A stretch of 64,000 bases of DNA from an uncultured Helicobacteraceae bacterium (GCA_934668765.1 CAKUOH010000004.1:1-64000); one strand, 5' to 3'; positions 25,326 to 34,510 are shown, counted from the stretch's first letter. The notes: generated by a model not told the origin, from the letters alone. Translations and numbers: made by a program.

Positions 25326-26099
25326 TTAGCCCCTTGTCAAAATGTATTCTTTTGATTTTAGAAATTTAATAGAATCTAGTCGTGTTGCCTCGCTAAAAGT
25401 ATAAGCCCAAAGTTTTAAGCTATTTTCATTTCGCACCAAATAACAACAAATGATATTTTTTATCGGCAGATTTGAGTTGTGATAATACAAAAATGGGTGA
25501 TAAAGTTGATAAATATTAAAATCTTTTGGTTTGCCATTTTTCGCTTCAAAAACACCGATAATGCCATTATATTCTAGTGTCAAGTCAATTTCTATTTGTT
25601 GATTTTGGGCGAGTATTGTTTCGTTTTCAAAAGTGTATTGTAGCGTGGCTTTTGTGCGGTGCGGGAAGTAAGTTTTGGGGCGATTGCTTATGTCTAAATG
25701 TTCAAATTCCAAATCTACGCCAAACAAAAAATCGTGCAAAATGTGCTGATTGTTCGCCACACTTAAAATATTGCTTTCGCTATCGTTGTATTCATTAAGC
25801 AAACTTTTTTTATATTCCCATTTGATATTCTCTTGTATCGGCTCAAATGTGTGGTAGAGTTTGTCTATGCCTTTGATGAATTTATGATTTCCGCTGCCTA
25901 AATGTAATAGGCAAATATCATTTTCTATAAAAAAGCGTGGGAGTTTCTCGCTAGAATCTAGCTTTGTCGCATCAAATGGATTGCCAAATTTATGCTTTTT
26001 GCAAAATTCTTTGACTAAATTATTGTGAAATACAAAATCATTTTGCGCTTTGCAATGATTATATAAATCTAGCAAGACAGTGTGCTTTTTGTTTGTCAT
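25326..26099 (-). CDS. PD-(D/E)XK type II restriction endonuclease
   Basis: A 257-residue protein with a clear catalytic core near the C-terminus: IEID (Asp172), then VFEAKNGK (Glu185, Lys187), and a following helix. The N-terminal half (FVFHNNLVKEFCKKHKFGNPFDATKLD) may be the DNA-recognition part. It pairs with the methylase gene one base downstream. It is bounded upstream by the right-hand 78-bp repeat. Confidence 0.82.
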   Translation of the reverse strand: MTNKKHTVLLDLYNHCKAQNDFVFHNNLVKEFCKKHKFGNPFDATKLDSSEKLPRFFIENDICLLHLGSGNHKFIKGIDKLYHTFEPIQENIKWEYKKSLLNEYNDSESNILSVANNQHILHDFLFGVDLEFEHLDISNRPKTYFPHRTKATLQYTFENETILAQNQQIEIDLTLEYNGIIGVFEAKNGKPKDFNIYQLYHPFLYYHNSNLPIKNIICCYLVRNENSLKLWAYTFSEATRLDSIKFLKSKEYILTRG

Positions 26100-26110
26100 A
26101 TAAATTTTTC

Positions 26111-26188
26111 GTCCTTGTTAAAAATTAAAATGTGATTTTAGCAAAAAATTTCGTGCCTTTTCGATTCGCGCCAATCTTGCAAATATTA
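26111..26188. repeat. Right 78-bp direct repeat flanking an R-M module
   Basis: It starts GTCCTTGTTAAAAATTAAAA and ends TTGCAAATATTA, with four differences from the copy at 24419-24496. It lies in the 104-bp gap between the endonuclease start and the cysW stop. Confidence 0.85.
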
Positions 26189-26203
26189 CCCAGATTCGCG
26201 CCT

Positions 26204-27013
26204 TCACGCCCTTTCATATTTTTCAATGATACATTTCAAAATGAGCGCGATGATTGAAAGTAGCGTTAGCACACTTGCTACCGCAAACGCCGCCGTGTAG
26301 AGATAATCATTGTAGAGAATCTCAATGTATAAAGGCATCGTGGTGGTTAGTCCTATGATTTTCCCGCTTACCACCGCCACCGCGCCAAATTCGCCGATAA
26401 CCCGCGCATTTGTCAGCACGACACCGTAGAAAAGCCCCCATTTGATATTTGGCAAAGTTACCTTAAAAAAGCTCTGCCAGCCGTTTGCGCCAAGACTTAT
26501 GGCGGCTTCCTCTTCTTCTTTGCCCTGCTCTTGCATTAGAGCGATGAGTTCTTTGGCGACAAATGGAAAGGTTACAAACGCGCTTGCTAGGATTATCGCA
26601 GGGAGGGCGAAAATGATTTTTATATCCCACGCGTTTAAAATTTCCCCAAAAAATCCGCTATTACCAAAGAGCAGCACAAAGCAAAGCCCCACAATCACGG
26701 GTGAAACGGCAAAGGGAATCTCAATAAGACTTGATAATATAAACTTGCCTTTAAACTCAAACTTTGCGATTGCATAAGCGATAAAAGTGCCAAAAATTGC
26801 ATTAAGCGGGACAACAAACGCCACGCAGGTAAGCGTCAAAAGTATCGCTTTAATCGTGTATTCATCGCTTAACGCCTCCCAATACACAGCGATTCCCTCG
26901 CTAAATGCCTCCACAAAGACGATGATTAAAGGCAGTGCCACCATAATGCCTAAAAAAATAAAGCTAATGCCAATGCAAACATATTGCAATACCTTTGGCT
27001 CGATATTTCTCAT
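26204..27013 (-). CDS. cysW: Sulfate ABC transporter permease CysW
   Basis: A 269-residue inner-membrane permease with six predicted helices and the EAA-type loop EEEAAISLGANGWQSFFKVTLPNI that contacts CysA. The ATG at 27013 (MRNIEPKVLQ) follows AAAAGGGG at good spacing; the open frame runs 15 codons further into the cysT gap and overlaps it. It forms the channel with CysT. Confidence 0.92.
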   Translation of the reverse strand: MRNIEPKVLQYVCIGISFIFLGIMVALPLIIVFVEAFSEGIAVYWEALSDEYTIKAILLTLTCVAFVVPLNAIFGTFIAYAIAKFEFKGKFILSSLIEIPFAVSPVIVGLCFVLLFGNSGFFGEILNAWDIKIIFALPAIILASAFVTFPFVAKELIALMQEQGKEEEEAAISLGANGWQSFFKVTLPNIKWGLFYGVVLTNARVIGEFGAVAVVSGKIIGLTTTMPLYIEILYNDYLYTAAFAVASVLTLLSIIALILKCIIEKYERA

Positions 27014-27039
27014 TTCTACCCCTTTTGAATCGCTACAAA

Positions 27040-27888
27040 TCACGCGCGTTTTTGCCACTGCCCTAGCAAATTTATAAGCAGCAAAATCACAAACGCTACG
27101 GTTATCATAAATACGCCCACCGCGCTCCCACCTAGATAATCAAACGAATCCAGCTTTTTAACGATTAAAAGTGGCAGTATTTCGCTTTCAAACGGGATAT
27201 TGTTTGAGACAAAAATCACTGAGCCATACTCGCCAAGCCCCCGCGCAAAGGCTAATGCGAATCCTATCAGCGCAGATGGGATTAAAGATGGCAAAATCAC
27301 AAAATAAAAGCTCTGCCAAAAGTTCGCACCCAAGCTCCCTGCTGCTTCTAAACTCTCTTTATCCAAGTCCTTTATCACAGGCTCTAGCGTGCGAATCACA
27401 AAGGGAATCCCCACAAAGATAAGTGCCACGACGACCGCTACAAAACTGCGCCCCTCTAAATCCACGCCAATTAGCAAAAATGCCTTGCCGACTATGCCGT
27501 TGCTAGATAGCAAAAAAGCGATTGCGATTCCCGCTACGGCGGTGGGGAGTGCGAAAGGCAAGTCGATTAGGGCTTCTAAAAGCCGTTTGCCAAAAAAGTC
27601 ATATCGCGCCAAGCTCCACGCCACGATAAATCCTAAAATTAGATTGATAGTCGCGGCAAAAAGCGCGGTTGAAAGCGAGAATTTTAACGCGCTTAAAACT
27701 TGTGAATCGCTAATGATTTCTACAAATTTTGTCCATTCAATCTTAAAGCTAAAGGCAAAAAGCGCGATTAGCGGGATAATCACAAGCAGACTAAAATATG
27801 TCATTCCAAGCCCAAAGCTGAGCCCAAAGCCCTGCAAAATCGATGGCTTTTTAGCAAAGATTTTATTTGCAATGTAAGAAAGATTCAT
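27040..27888 (-). CDS. cysT: Sulfate ABC transporter permease CysT (CysU)
   Basis: A 282-residue inner-membrane permease with the coupling loop ESLEAAGSLGANFWQSFYFVIL and the DLPFALPTAVAGIA segment typical of CysT. It works with CysW, CysA and the binding protein. It ends 26 bp before the preferred cysW start and begins 5 bp after an unrelated exported protein gene. Confidence 0.93.
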   Translation of the reverse strand: MNLSYIANKIFAKKPSILQGFGLSFGLGMTYFSLLVIIPLIALFAFSFKIEWTKFVEIISDSQVLSALKFSLSTALFAATINLILGFIVAWSLARYDFFGKRLLEALIDLPFALPTAVAGIAIAFLLSSNGIVGKAFLLIGVDLEGRSFVAVVVALIFVGIPFVIRTLEPVIKDLDKESLEAAGSLGANFWQSFYFVILPSLIPSALIGFALAFARGLGEYGSVIFVSNNIPFESEILPLLIVKKLDSFDYLGGSAVGVFMITVAFVILLLINLLGQWQKRA

Positions 27889-27893
27889 TTGCC

Positions 27894-28391
27894 CTACTCC
27901 TCACTAACCCTATAAAAAATTTTATTTTTTAGCATAATGCCTTTAAGCGACACACAATCGCTTAAATTTCCACTGATTTTTAGTCTTTGTTCTTTATCAT
28001 TTTCATCTATGGGCTTATCTTGGATTCTAATCGACAAAGCGCATTTGCCTTTATCATAGCCCTTATTCCAAAATTCTACCGCGTCATAACCAACGCCATT
28101 TTCCGCAGTATCACTCTCACCGCCAAGATAGCTATTTGGATGGACATTTGCCCTGCCTTTGAGAAGCAATTTTCCATTGTGGATTATCTCAAAATCTATC
28201 ACCCTAAACATAAAATAATCACTCATTTCTGCAATCCACTTTTTTGTGCCTTGCAACTCTCGAATCTTAATTGTTATACTATCATTTTGTTTGGATTTAA
28301 AAGTGTGAATCTGCGCTTGATTTGTGGCTAGATTCTCCGCACCAAACGCCACGCTACACGCTAAAAATATAAATGCTAGTAGTTTTTTCAT
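27894..28391 (-). CDS. Exported protein of unknown function
   Basis: A 165-residue protein with a signal peptide (MKKLLAFIFLACSVAFGAE). The mature part is beta-rich with two cysteines (GKCALSI and LSDCVSL). No family recognised. It is inserted between the sulfate-binding-protein gene and cysT, with a 5-bp gap to cysT. Confidence 0.6.
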   Translation of the reverse strand: MKKLLAFIFLACSVAFGAENLATNQAQIHTFKSKQNDSITIKIRELQGTKKWIAEMSDYFMFRVIDFEIIHNGKLLLKGRANVHPNSYLGGESDTAENGVGYDAVEFWNKGYDKGKCALSIRIQDKPIDENDKEQRLKISGNLSDCVSLKGIMLKNKIFYRVSEE

Positions 28392-28427
28392 TTTTTGCGC
28401 TCCTTTCTTAAAAATGATTTTTGCAAA

Positions 28428-28940
28428 TCATTGTCCGCTTTTATATTTTTCTAAAATTTCAATAATTTTTTCATAATTTTGAACAGCATTAGAATCATTG
28501 CTAGATTTTGCCTCATTTAGCTTTTCATTAGCGTAGTCGCACAAACTCTCTATATCATCTGTTATATGATTTTTAAGCAAAAATTTAAGTGCCTTTGCAT
28601 TTGCCAAATCTATGGCTTGCTGCTCAAATGTAGGCGCACCGATAATGCCATTTAAAAACGCCATATTATGCTCTTTGTCCTTTTCTAATGCCTTGTATAT
28701 AAGCTCTAACCCAGCAATATCATCTGCCTTAATCATATCAATGATAATATACGCGCTCTCAAAAGCATAAGATTTATTTGTAGCGGCAAGGTTGCTAGAT
28801 TTATTGTTCCATTTATGATTTCCCCATTGCTTAAACCACTCATTATAAAAAGCGGACTCGGTGTTTTGTGTGCTTTGTGTGTGCGCTAAATCTTGCGCAT
28901 AGCCAAAAATTAGCATAAAAGCAAGGATTAGTTTTTTCAT
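28428..28940 (-). CDS. Exported helical protein, degenerate ankyrin-like
   Basis: A 170-residue protein with a signal peptide (MKKLILAFMLIFGYAQ). The helical C-terminal half (ANAKALKFLLKNHITDDIESL, NYEKIIEILEK) is reminiscent of ankyrin repeats but below certainty. The ATG at 28940 has GGAG upstream; the seven extra codons of the open frame overlap the toxin gene and are not favoured. Confidence 0.55.
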   Translation of the reverse strand: MKKLILAFMLIFGYAQDLAHTQSTQNTESAFYNEWFKQWGNHKWNNKSSNLAATNKSYAFESAYIIIDMIKADDIAGLELIYKALEKDKEHNMAFLNGIIGAPTFEQQAIDLANAKALKFLLKNHITDDIESLCDYANEKLNEAKSSNDSNAVQNYEKIIEILEKYKSGQ

Positions 28941-28957
28941 TTTGTTTTTACTCCAAA

Positions 28958-29224
28958 TCATTTAAAAAGTTGCGAATGTGTGCCGATTCGCACTAGATAA
29001 ATTGTTTCATTTTCAATTTTATAAATCACTAGCTTATCGCCACCGATATGAAATTCCCTATATTTTGCATAATTTCCGCTTAATGCGTGGTCATTTGCGC
29101 TTGGTGGCAGTGGTTTATCATTAGCTAATAATGAAAAATATTCCACCATTTTATTAAACTCGCTATCGCTTAATCGCACCTTTGATAAGTCATTGATAAA
29201 TTTTTTCTCGCGTTTTAGATTCAC
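28958..29224 (-). CDS. YafQ/RelE-family mRNA interferase toxin
   Basis: An 88-residue protein with the YafQ pattern: KKFINDLSKVRLSD, LPPSANDHALSGNYAKYREFHIGGDKLVIYKI and the terminal RIGTHSQLF, including the His in the HALSG box. These toxins cleave mRNA in the ribosome. It begins 2 bp after its antitoxin gene. Confidence 0.87.
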   Translation of the reverse strand: MNLKREKKFINDLSKVRLSDSEFNKMVEYFSLLANDKPLPPSANDHALSGNYAKYREFHIGGDKLVIYKIENETIYLVRIGTHSQLFK

Positions 29225-29226
29225 GC

Positions 29227-29514
29227 TTACGCCTTATTTTGTGCTTTTATTGCCTCAAATTCCGCCCTTAACTGCTCCAAAGTAAAACTCTCTAAATTCT
29301 CACCTTTTTCGACATTTTCTATCGCCTTTTTGGTTTCCTCATTTGGTATCTCGCTTCTGCCCTGTAAGCTAAATGGTATCGCATTTTCTCGTATCACGGC
29401 TTTGGCAAAGACATTAAACGCAGAGCTAAGATTTAGCCCCATATCGCTTATGATTCGTTCAAATCGCGCCTTGTCATCTTTATCCATTCTAAAAGTTACA
29501 TTTATGGTTTGCAT
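29227..29514 (-). CDS. RelB/DinJ-family antitoxin
   Basis: A 95-residue protein whose N-terminus (INVTFRMDKDDKARFERIISDMGLNLSSAFNVFAKAV) is the ribbon-helix-helix of DinJ/RelB antitoxins. The charged C-terminus binds the YafQ toxin encoded next. Its 5' region (29545-29561) has a TATGG/CCATA inverted repeat that could be an autoregulatory operator. The pair sits between sbp and cysT. Confidence 0.87.
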   Translation of the reverse strand: MQTINVTFRMDKDDKARFERIISDMGLNLSSAFNVFAKAVIRENAIPFSLQGRSEIPNEETKKAIENVEKGENLESFTLEQLRAEFEAIKAQNKA

Positions 29515-29622
29515 TGCTTTGTCCTTATTTTGAAATTAAAATATGGCATTTTACCATAAAATATATGAGATTCGCAGGATTTAGTTTCTGCGAATTGAGT
29601 GTAAATTTGCTGTGAATCTGCG

Positions 29623-30633
29623 CTATTTTTTCTCTTTTTTAATACTCTCAAAAATCTTATCAAACTCGCCATTATCGCTAAAATGTTTCTTTTGTGCTAC
29701 ACTCCAGCCACCAAAGGCATCGATTCGCACTAACTCTAACGCAGGAAAATTCGTGCTATATTTTTTCGCCACCGATTCATTTATGGGGCGATAGAAATTT
29801 TTGGCAATGATTTCTTGTGCGCTCTCATCGTATAAATGCGTGATATACGCTTTTGCCACTTCACGCGTCCCCCTTTTATCCACGACTTTATCCACGATTG
29901 CCACAGGTGGCTCGGCTAAAATGCTAACGCTAGGAATGACAATCTCAAATTTGCCCTTGCCAAGCTGTTTTTGCGCCAAAAGGGCTTCATTTTCCCAAGC
30001 GATTAGCACATCGCCCACATTGCGCTTCACAAAGGTATTTGTCGCGCCACGCGCTCCAGAATCTAGCACAGGCACATTTTTATACAACGACACCAAAAAT
30101 TCCCGCGCTTTTGCGCTATCATTTTTATGTGCTTTAAGCGCGTAGGCTAAGGCTGCTAGATGATTCCACCGCGCACCGCCTGAAGTTTTGGGATTTGGCG
30201 TAATTACTTTCACGCCATCCCTAATCAAGTCGCCCCAATCTTTAATCCCCTTTGGATTCCCAGCACGCACGAGAAAAACAATCGTTGAGTAATATGGCGT
30301 AGAATTATTTGAAAAATCCTTTTGCCAATCTTTTTTTAACAATCCACGCTCCGCAATCGCGTCAATATCATAAGCCAACGCCAAAGATACAATATCGCTC
30401 TCTATTCCATCAATGACAGAGCGCGCCTGTGCACCAGAGCCTCCGTGCGATTGACGAATCGATACTTTATCGCCTTTTTGCTTTGCATACCACGCGCTAA
30501 ATTCCGCATTATATGCCCTATAAAGCTCTCTTGTGGGGTCATAAGAGGCATTTAAAATCTCATAATTTGCCCCAAATGCCACGCTTATGAATCCCAAAAC
30601 CGCCACTGCGATTCTAAATGCTATTTTTTTCAT
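29623..30633 (-). CDS. sbp: Periplasmic sulfate/thiosulfate-binding protein
   Basis: A 336-residue exported protein with a signal peptide (about 1-22) and the family motifs ILNASYDPTRELYRAYN near the mature start and QSHGGSGAQARSVIDG, which surrounds the anion. It delivers sulfate to the CysTWA transporter. It lies 11 bp downstream of the sulfite reductase gene. Confidence 0.93.
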   Translation of the reverse strand: MKKIAFRIAVAVLGFISVAFGANYEILNASYDPTRELYRAYNAEFSAWYAKQKGDKVSIRQSHGGSGAQARSVIDGIESDIVSLALAYDIDAIAERGLLKKDWQKDFSNNSTPYYSTIVFLVRAGNPKGIKDWGDLIRDGVKVITPNPKTSGGARWNHLAALAYALKAHKNDSAKAREFLVSLYKNVPVLDSGARGATNTFVKRNVGDVLIAWENEALLAQKQLGKGKFEIVIPSVSILAEPPVAIVDKVVDKRGTREVAKAYITHLYDESAQEIIAKNFYRPINESVAKKYSTNFPALELVRIDAFGGWSVAQKKHFSDNGEFDKIFESIKKEKK

Positions 30634-30644
30634 TTTATTTCCTT

Positions 30645-32399
30645 TTAATGTGGTTTAATTTCTTTGAAATGTTCTTCGCCGATTCCGCGCTCTTTGCTTG
30701 TCTCGCCAAAGAGTTTATCGCTGGTGTAATCATAATATGGCGCGGGATTTTCGCTAAAACTTGGAATCTCTTGCAATGATTCTGCGATAGCCACTATTTC
30801 AGCCTCGCCCACACTATCTACATAATCCTCAAATAGCGGATATTGCGCCTTTTGTGGGATATATTTTGCTAAAACACGATAGATAAATTCAGGCAAGTGA
30901 AACGCCGAAATATCTGCCACTTTTTTAGCAAAGCGTGATTTTTTCTCCGCACTCGCACTCACAATCCCGCCGATTACGACATTATACGCAGGATAGCTAT
31001 AATCGCCATTGCGTTTAGATTTGCCAAAAAAGCCCAAATTCGCGCTAAAATGATTCGCACACGAATTTGGGCAACCTGAGAGCTGAATCCTAAATCCCTG
31101 CAATGCGTCTAAATCAAGCCCCTTGTCCTCCAAATATTCCTCGATTTTTAGCACTGCGCCACGCGGACGCGCAATGCCTAGCTGACAAGTCGCCGCCCCC
31201 GTGCAAGCCACCATATCGCCGATAATTGTAGGTTTTGCACTTTGCGTTGAAAACTCGGCGATTAAATCGTGTAGGCTTAAAAGATTTTTCGCGCTTAAAT
31301 TGCGCAAATACATATTTTGATTTGGCGCGAAAAATAGGCTGTGATTGCCGATTAGCTCAAGCCTTTTGGCAAGTTCCCTTGCGTGAGTGGATTTTATGTC
31401 GCCTAGTTTTAAAGGCACTTTTGCACAATAATAGCCCTTTTGAATCTGCTCTATCACAAAGCGATTCCACCATAATTTTTGCGCTTCATTCATCGGCGGA
31501 ATCTCCAAGTCCGCGCCGTGTAATTCTGGCAACTCGGGGCTAGATTCGACTTGTAATGCACAATCAAAATTTTGGCGCACGATTTTCATTTCATCAAAAA
31601 TCATTTTTGCTAATTCGGATTCGCCAAATCGCTCTGCCACAAATCTAAAACGCGCTCGATTCTTGCGCTCTCTATCGCCGAATCTGTCATAAATCTGCTT
31701 TGCCGCCTGTGCCAAAACAAAAACTTCGCTTTCAGGCAAAAAGTCCATTAGCTTAAATCCTAAAAGCGGTTTTGCGCCCATTCCACCAGCTACCCATACT
31801 TCAAAGCCCCGCTTTTCACCTTGAATCTTAGCGATAAATCCTACATCAGTAATCGTTGCCATCGCCCTATCCGCGCTTGACGCCGAAAAGGCGAATTTGA
31901 ATTTTTTAGGCAAGTAAAACGAATCTTTAAGTCCTAGCATTTTGGTTGTCAGCGCGTTTGCATAAGGAATCACATCAAAAACGCAATCTTGCGCGACATT
32001 TGAGAGAATATCTGCGTTAATGTTGCGCACCGTTGCGCCACCACCGCCACGCGAAGTAAGCCCGATTTTGTGGAGATTCTCCAAAATCTCACATAAATCA
32101 TCTAGCTTTGTGTAATGTAGCTGAATCCCGCCACGCGTGGTAATATGAAGCTGATTATTTGCGTATTTGTCCGCATAGTCTGCTAAAATGCCAAATTGCT
32201 TTGGCTCTATTTCGCCACCATAGGTTTTCACGCGCACCATATAAGTTTCGCGCTCTCGTTGCTCATAGACGCCAAAAGGCACACGAATGCCCTTAAAATC
32301 GTCCTTTGTGATTTTGCCACTCTTTAACTCATCAAGCGACTTTTTAAAAAACTCAAAGTCGCCTTTTATAACTGAATCTGGGATTTTGTATCCGCTCAT
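30645..32399 (-). CDS. cysI: Sulfite reductase haemoprotein (nitrite/sulfite reductase family)
   Basis: A 584-residue enzyme with two ferredoxin-like and two sirohaem/Fe-S domains. The cluster ligands are Cys399 and Cys405 (ACTGAATCQLG) and Cys443 and Cys447 (GCPNSCANH); the first half carries THITTRGGIQLHY-type substrate and sirohaem contacts. It reduces sulfite to sulfide with six electrons. There is no CysJ flavoprotein gene nearby, so the electron donor may be a ferredoxin, which is an inference. A role as nitrite reductase is possible from the family alone, but the surrounding sulfur genes and cysG argue for sulfite. Confidence 0.88.
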   Translation of the reverse strand: MSGYKIPDSVIKGDFEFFKKSLDELKSGKITKDDFKGIRVPFGVYEQRERETYMVRVKTYGGEIEPKQFGILADYADKYANNQLHITTRGGIQLHYTKLDDLCEILENLHKIGLTSRGGGGATVRNINADILSNVAQDCVFDVIPYANALTTKMLGLKDSFYLPKKFKFAFSASSADRAMATITDVGFIAKIQGEKRGFEVWVAGGMGAKPLLGFKLMDFLPESEVFVLAQAAKQIYDRFGDRERKNRARFRFVAERFGESELAKMIFDEMKIVRQNFDCALQVESSPELPELHGADLEIPPMNEAQKLWWNRFVIEQIQKGYYCAKVPLKLGDIKSTHARELAKRLELIGNHSLFFAPNQNMYLRNLSAKNLLSLHDLIAEFSTQSAKPTIIGDMVACTGAATCQLGIARPRGAVLKIEEYLEDKGLDLDALQGFRIQLSGCPNSCANHFSANLGFFGKSKRNGDYSYPAYNVVIGGIVSASAEKKSRFAKKVADISAFHLPEFIYRVLAKYIPQKAQYPLFEDYVDSVGEAEIVAIAESLQEIPSFSENPAPYYDYTSDKLFGETSKERGIGEEHFKEIKPH

Positions 32400-32513
32400 T
32401 TTCTCTCCTTAAATTTGTAATGTTGTGAAGTTGTGCCTTATAGCAAAGAAAAATTAACCTGCGTTGCGGACATTTATTTCTTGCTAGAATGAAAATCTAG
32501 CAAGTGAATGGAT

Positions 32514-33803
32514 TTATTTCTCTAGCGCGTTTTTCAAATCCGCAATTAAATCTTCCACATTTTCTAGCCCTATGCTTAAACGCACACCTGTGGGCGTAAT
32601 GCCTGCTGATTCAAGCTCTTTTGCAGAGAGCTGTGAGTGCGTTGTAGAAGCGGGATGAATGACAAGTGATTTAGAATCCCCGATATTTGCCGTAATGGAG
32701 TAGAGTTTAAGCGTATCACAGATTTTTTTTGCAGCCTCATAGCTTTGCGCTTCAAAATTCAAAAGCCCACTAGCGCGTGAATCTGCAAAGTATTTTTTCA
32801 ATCTTGCATTATATGGGCTTGATTTTAGCCCAGGATAATCCACCTTGCTAACTTTTGGGTGAGATTCTAAAAATTCTGCTACTTTAAGCGCACTATCGCT
32901 GTGGCGTTTAATACGCAATTCTAGCGTCTCTAGCCCTTGCAAGTGAATCCACGCCACTTGTGGAGCAAGTGTCGCACCGATATTGCGTAGCCACTCGGTG
33001 ATTAGGCGAATGCCAAAGTTTGGCAAAGGTAGTGAGCTATACACAAGCCCGTGATAGCTTTCATCGGGCGTATTAAATGCTGGATAGCGCGGATTATCTT
33101 TGATAAGCGCATTTAGCCCATCACGCTCTACTGCCACACCACCAAGTCCCGCGCCGTGTCCATTGACATATTTAGTAAGGCTTGAAACGCTAATGTCGAT
33201 TCCGTGCGAAAATGGGCGAAACAAAAATGGCGTTGCCACCGTGTTATCGCACACGGTAATGATTTTGTGCTTTTTAGCGATTGCCGTGATTGCCTCAATA
33301 TCTGGGATTGCGATTTGCGGGTTGGAGAGCGATTCAAAGAAAATCACTTTTGTTTTGTCATCGATGAGTGGCTCGATACTATCGACATTATCCACATCAA
33401 AGCATCGCACCTCAACGCCAAATCGCTTCAAAGTATGCACCAAAAGCGTCTGTGTCCCGCCATAAATCTTATTTGCATACAAAATATTGTCCCCATTTTG
33501 CGCAAGATTCACAAATGTATAAAACAAAGCAGCACTTCCGCTTGAAGTCGCCACACCAAATGCACCGCCTTCAACCGCTGCAAGTCGCTGTGCTAGGACA
33601 TCAACGGTGGGATTTGTCAAGCGCGAGTAGATATTGCCTAGCTCTTGTAAGCCAAATCGTGCCGCCGCTTGCCCGATAGATTCAAAGCTATATGCCGTGC
33701 TTTGATAGATAGGCACACTCAAAGTGCGCTGTGAATCGTAATTATACGCTGCGTGAAGTGCGAGAGTTTCGCTACTGAAATTGTTGTTTTCTAAATTTGC
33801 CAT
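32514..33803 (-). CDS. metY: O-acetylhomoserine sulfhydrylase (MetY)
   Basis: A 429-residue PLP enzyme of the Cys/Met metabolism family, longer than MetB/MetC as expected for MetY. The PLP lysine is in ISVSSLTKYVNGHG; other marks are QSTAYSF, SRLTNPTVDVLA and FFESLSNPQ. It joins sulfide from the sulfite reductase to O-acetylhomoserine from MetA, giving homocysteine. It is the first gene of the long minus-strand cluster, so its upstream gap (33804-34060) should carry the main promoter. Confidence 0.93.
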   Translation of the reverse strand: MANLENNNFSSETLALHAAYNYDSQRTLSVPIYQSTAYSFESIGQAAARFGLQELGNIYSRLTNPTVDVLAQRLAAVEGGAFGVATSSGSAALFYTFVNLAQNGDNILYANKIYGGTQTLLVHTLKRFGVEVRCFDVDNVDSIEPLIDDKTKVIFFESLSNPQIAIPDIEAITAIAKKHKIITVCDNTVATPFLFRPFSHGIDISVSSLTKYVNGHGAGLGGVAVERDGLNALIKDNPRYPAFNTPDESYHGLVYSSLPLPNFGIRLITEWLRNIGATLAPQVAWIHLQGLETLELRIKRHSDSALKVAEFLESHPKVSKVDYPGLKSSPYNARLKKYFADSRASGLLNFEAQSYEAAKKICDTLKLYSITANIGDSKSLVIHPASTTHSQLSAKELESAGITPTGVRLSIGLENVEDLIADLKNALEK

Positions 33804-34022
33804 TTTTTATCCTTTAAGTTGAAATTAAAATTGAAGTGAAAATATATCATAAATTTTCAAATTCGTATTGTATTTTGCAAAAAATCTTAAAAAATTTATG
33901 TGTAATGTTACGAATCTATACTTTTTTTGACAAATACGATATGTGTTTGATAAAAACTCGTGGATTTTGCGCCATTTGCAAATCTTAATATGAAGTGCGA
34001 TTTTGGATATATGAAATTATGC

Positions 34023-34028
34023 TACAAT
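34023..34028 (+). promoter_or_regulatory. -10 promoter element (TACAAT) for the gene at 34061
   Basis: GCTACAATG gives a near-consensus -10 hexamer 32 bp before the ATG. The 257-bp divergent gap (33804-34060) also holds TATGATATATT on the minus strand near 33845, a candidate -10 for metY, and CAAATACGATATGTGTTTG, an imperfect inverted repeat near 33935, as a possible operator. Confidence 0.45.
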
Positions 34029-34060
34029 GTGCTTTTTATAAAATTGTGCGGAGGTTTGCG

Positions 34061-34510
34061 ATGAAAAAAATTGTGGCGATAGCGTTGTGCGTGGCGTTTG
34101 TGATATGTGGCGTAAGTGGCAATGACAAGGTAAGCATAGAGAGTGCCAAAAGTGCTATAAAAAAGGCGCGTGATGATTATAGCACCGCGCTAAATGGGTA
34201 TTTTAACGCTTCGATAACCTTTGTCGCATTGCAAAAAGGGTTAGATGACAATGTGGCAAAAATCGCCGAAGTCGCCAAAGCATCGCAAAATGGCAAAGTT
34301 GAAGCGCAAAAGGTAAGCAAAATTATGCAAAGGATTCAAAATTTGGAAGCGGAATTGCAAGAGGCGCAGAGCGCAAAAAATGCCACAAAAAAATATCTCG
34401 CGCTAAAAGATAAATTTGTGTCTTTAAGCGACAAATCCACAAATAAGCTAATCCAATCCAAAGCCACGCTAGAGGACGGCATTGCAATTTTTAGAAAATA
34501 TGCAAAGTAG
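34061..34510 (+). CDS. Exported coiled-coil protein of unknown function
   Basis: A 149-residue protein. The ATG at 34061 has a perfect GGAGG 7 bp upstream and opens a signal peptide (MKKIVAIALCVAFVICGVSG); the longer open frame is rejected. The mature part is a charged helical rod (about 25-145) with no recognised family. It is divergent from the sulfur cluster. Confidence 0.7.
   Translation: MKKIVAIALCVAFVICGVSGNDKVSIESAKSAIKKARDDYSTALNGYFNASITFVALQKGLDDNVAKIAEVAKASQNGKVEAQKVSKIMQRIQNLEAELQEAQSAKNATKKYLALKDKFVSLSDKSTNKLIQSKATLEDGIAIFRKYAK

Noticed and set aside
15123..26188. Prophage or integrative element
   Set aside because: No integrase, structural, replication or conjugation gene and no tRNA target site is visible; the region is a mosaic of R-M, toxin-antitoxin and exported-protein genes.
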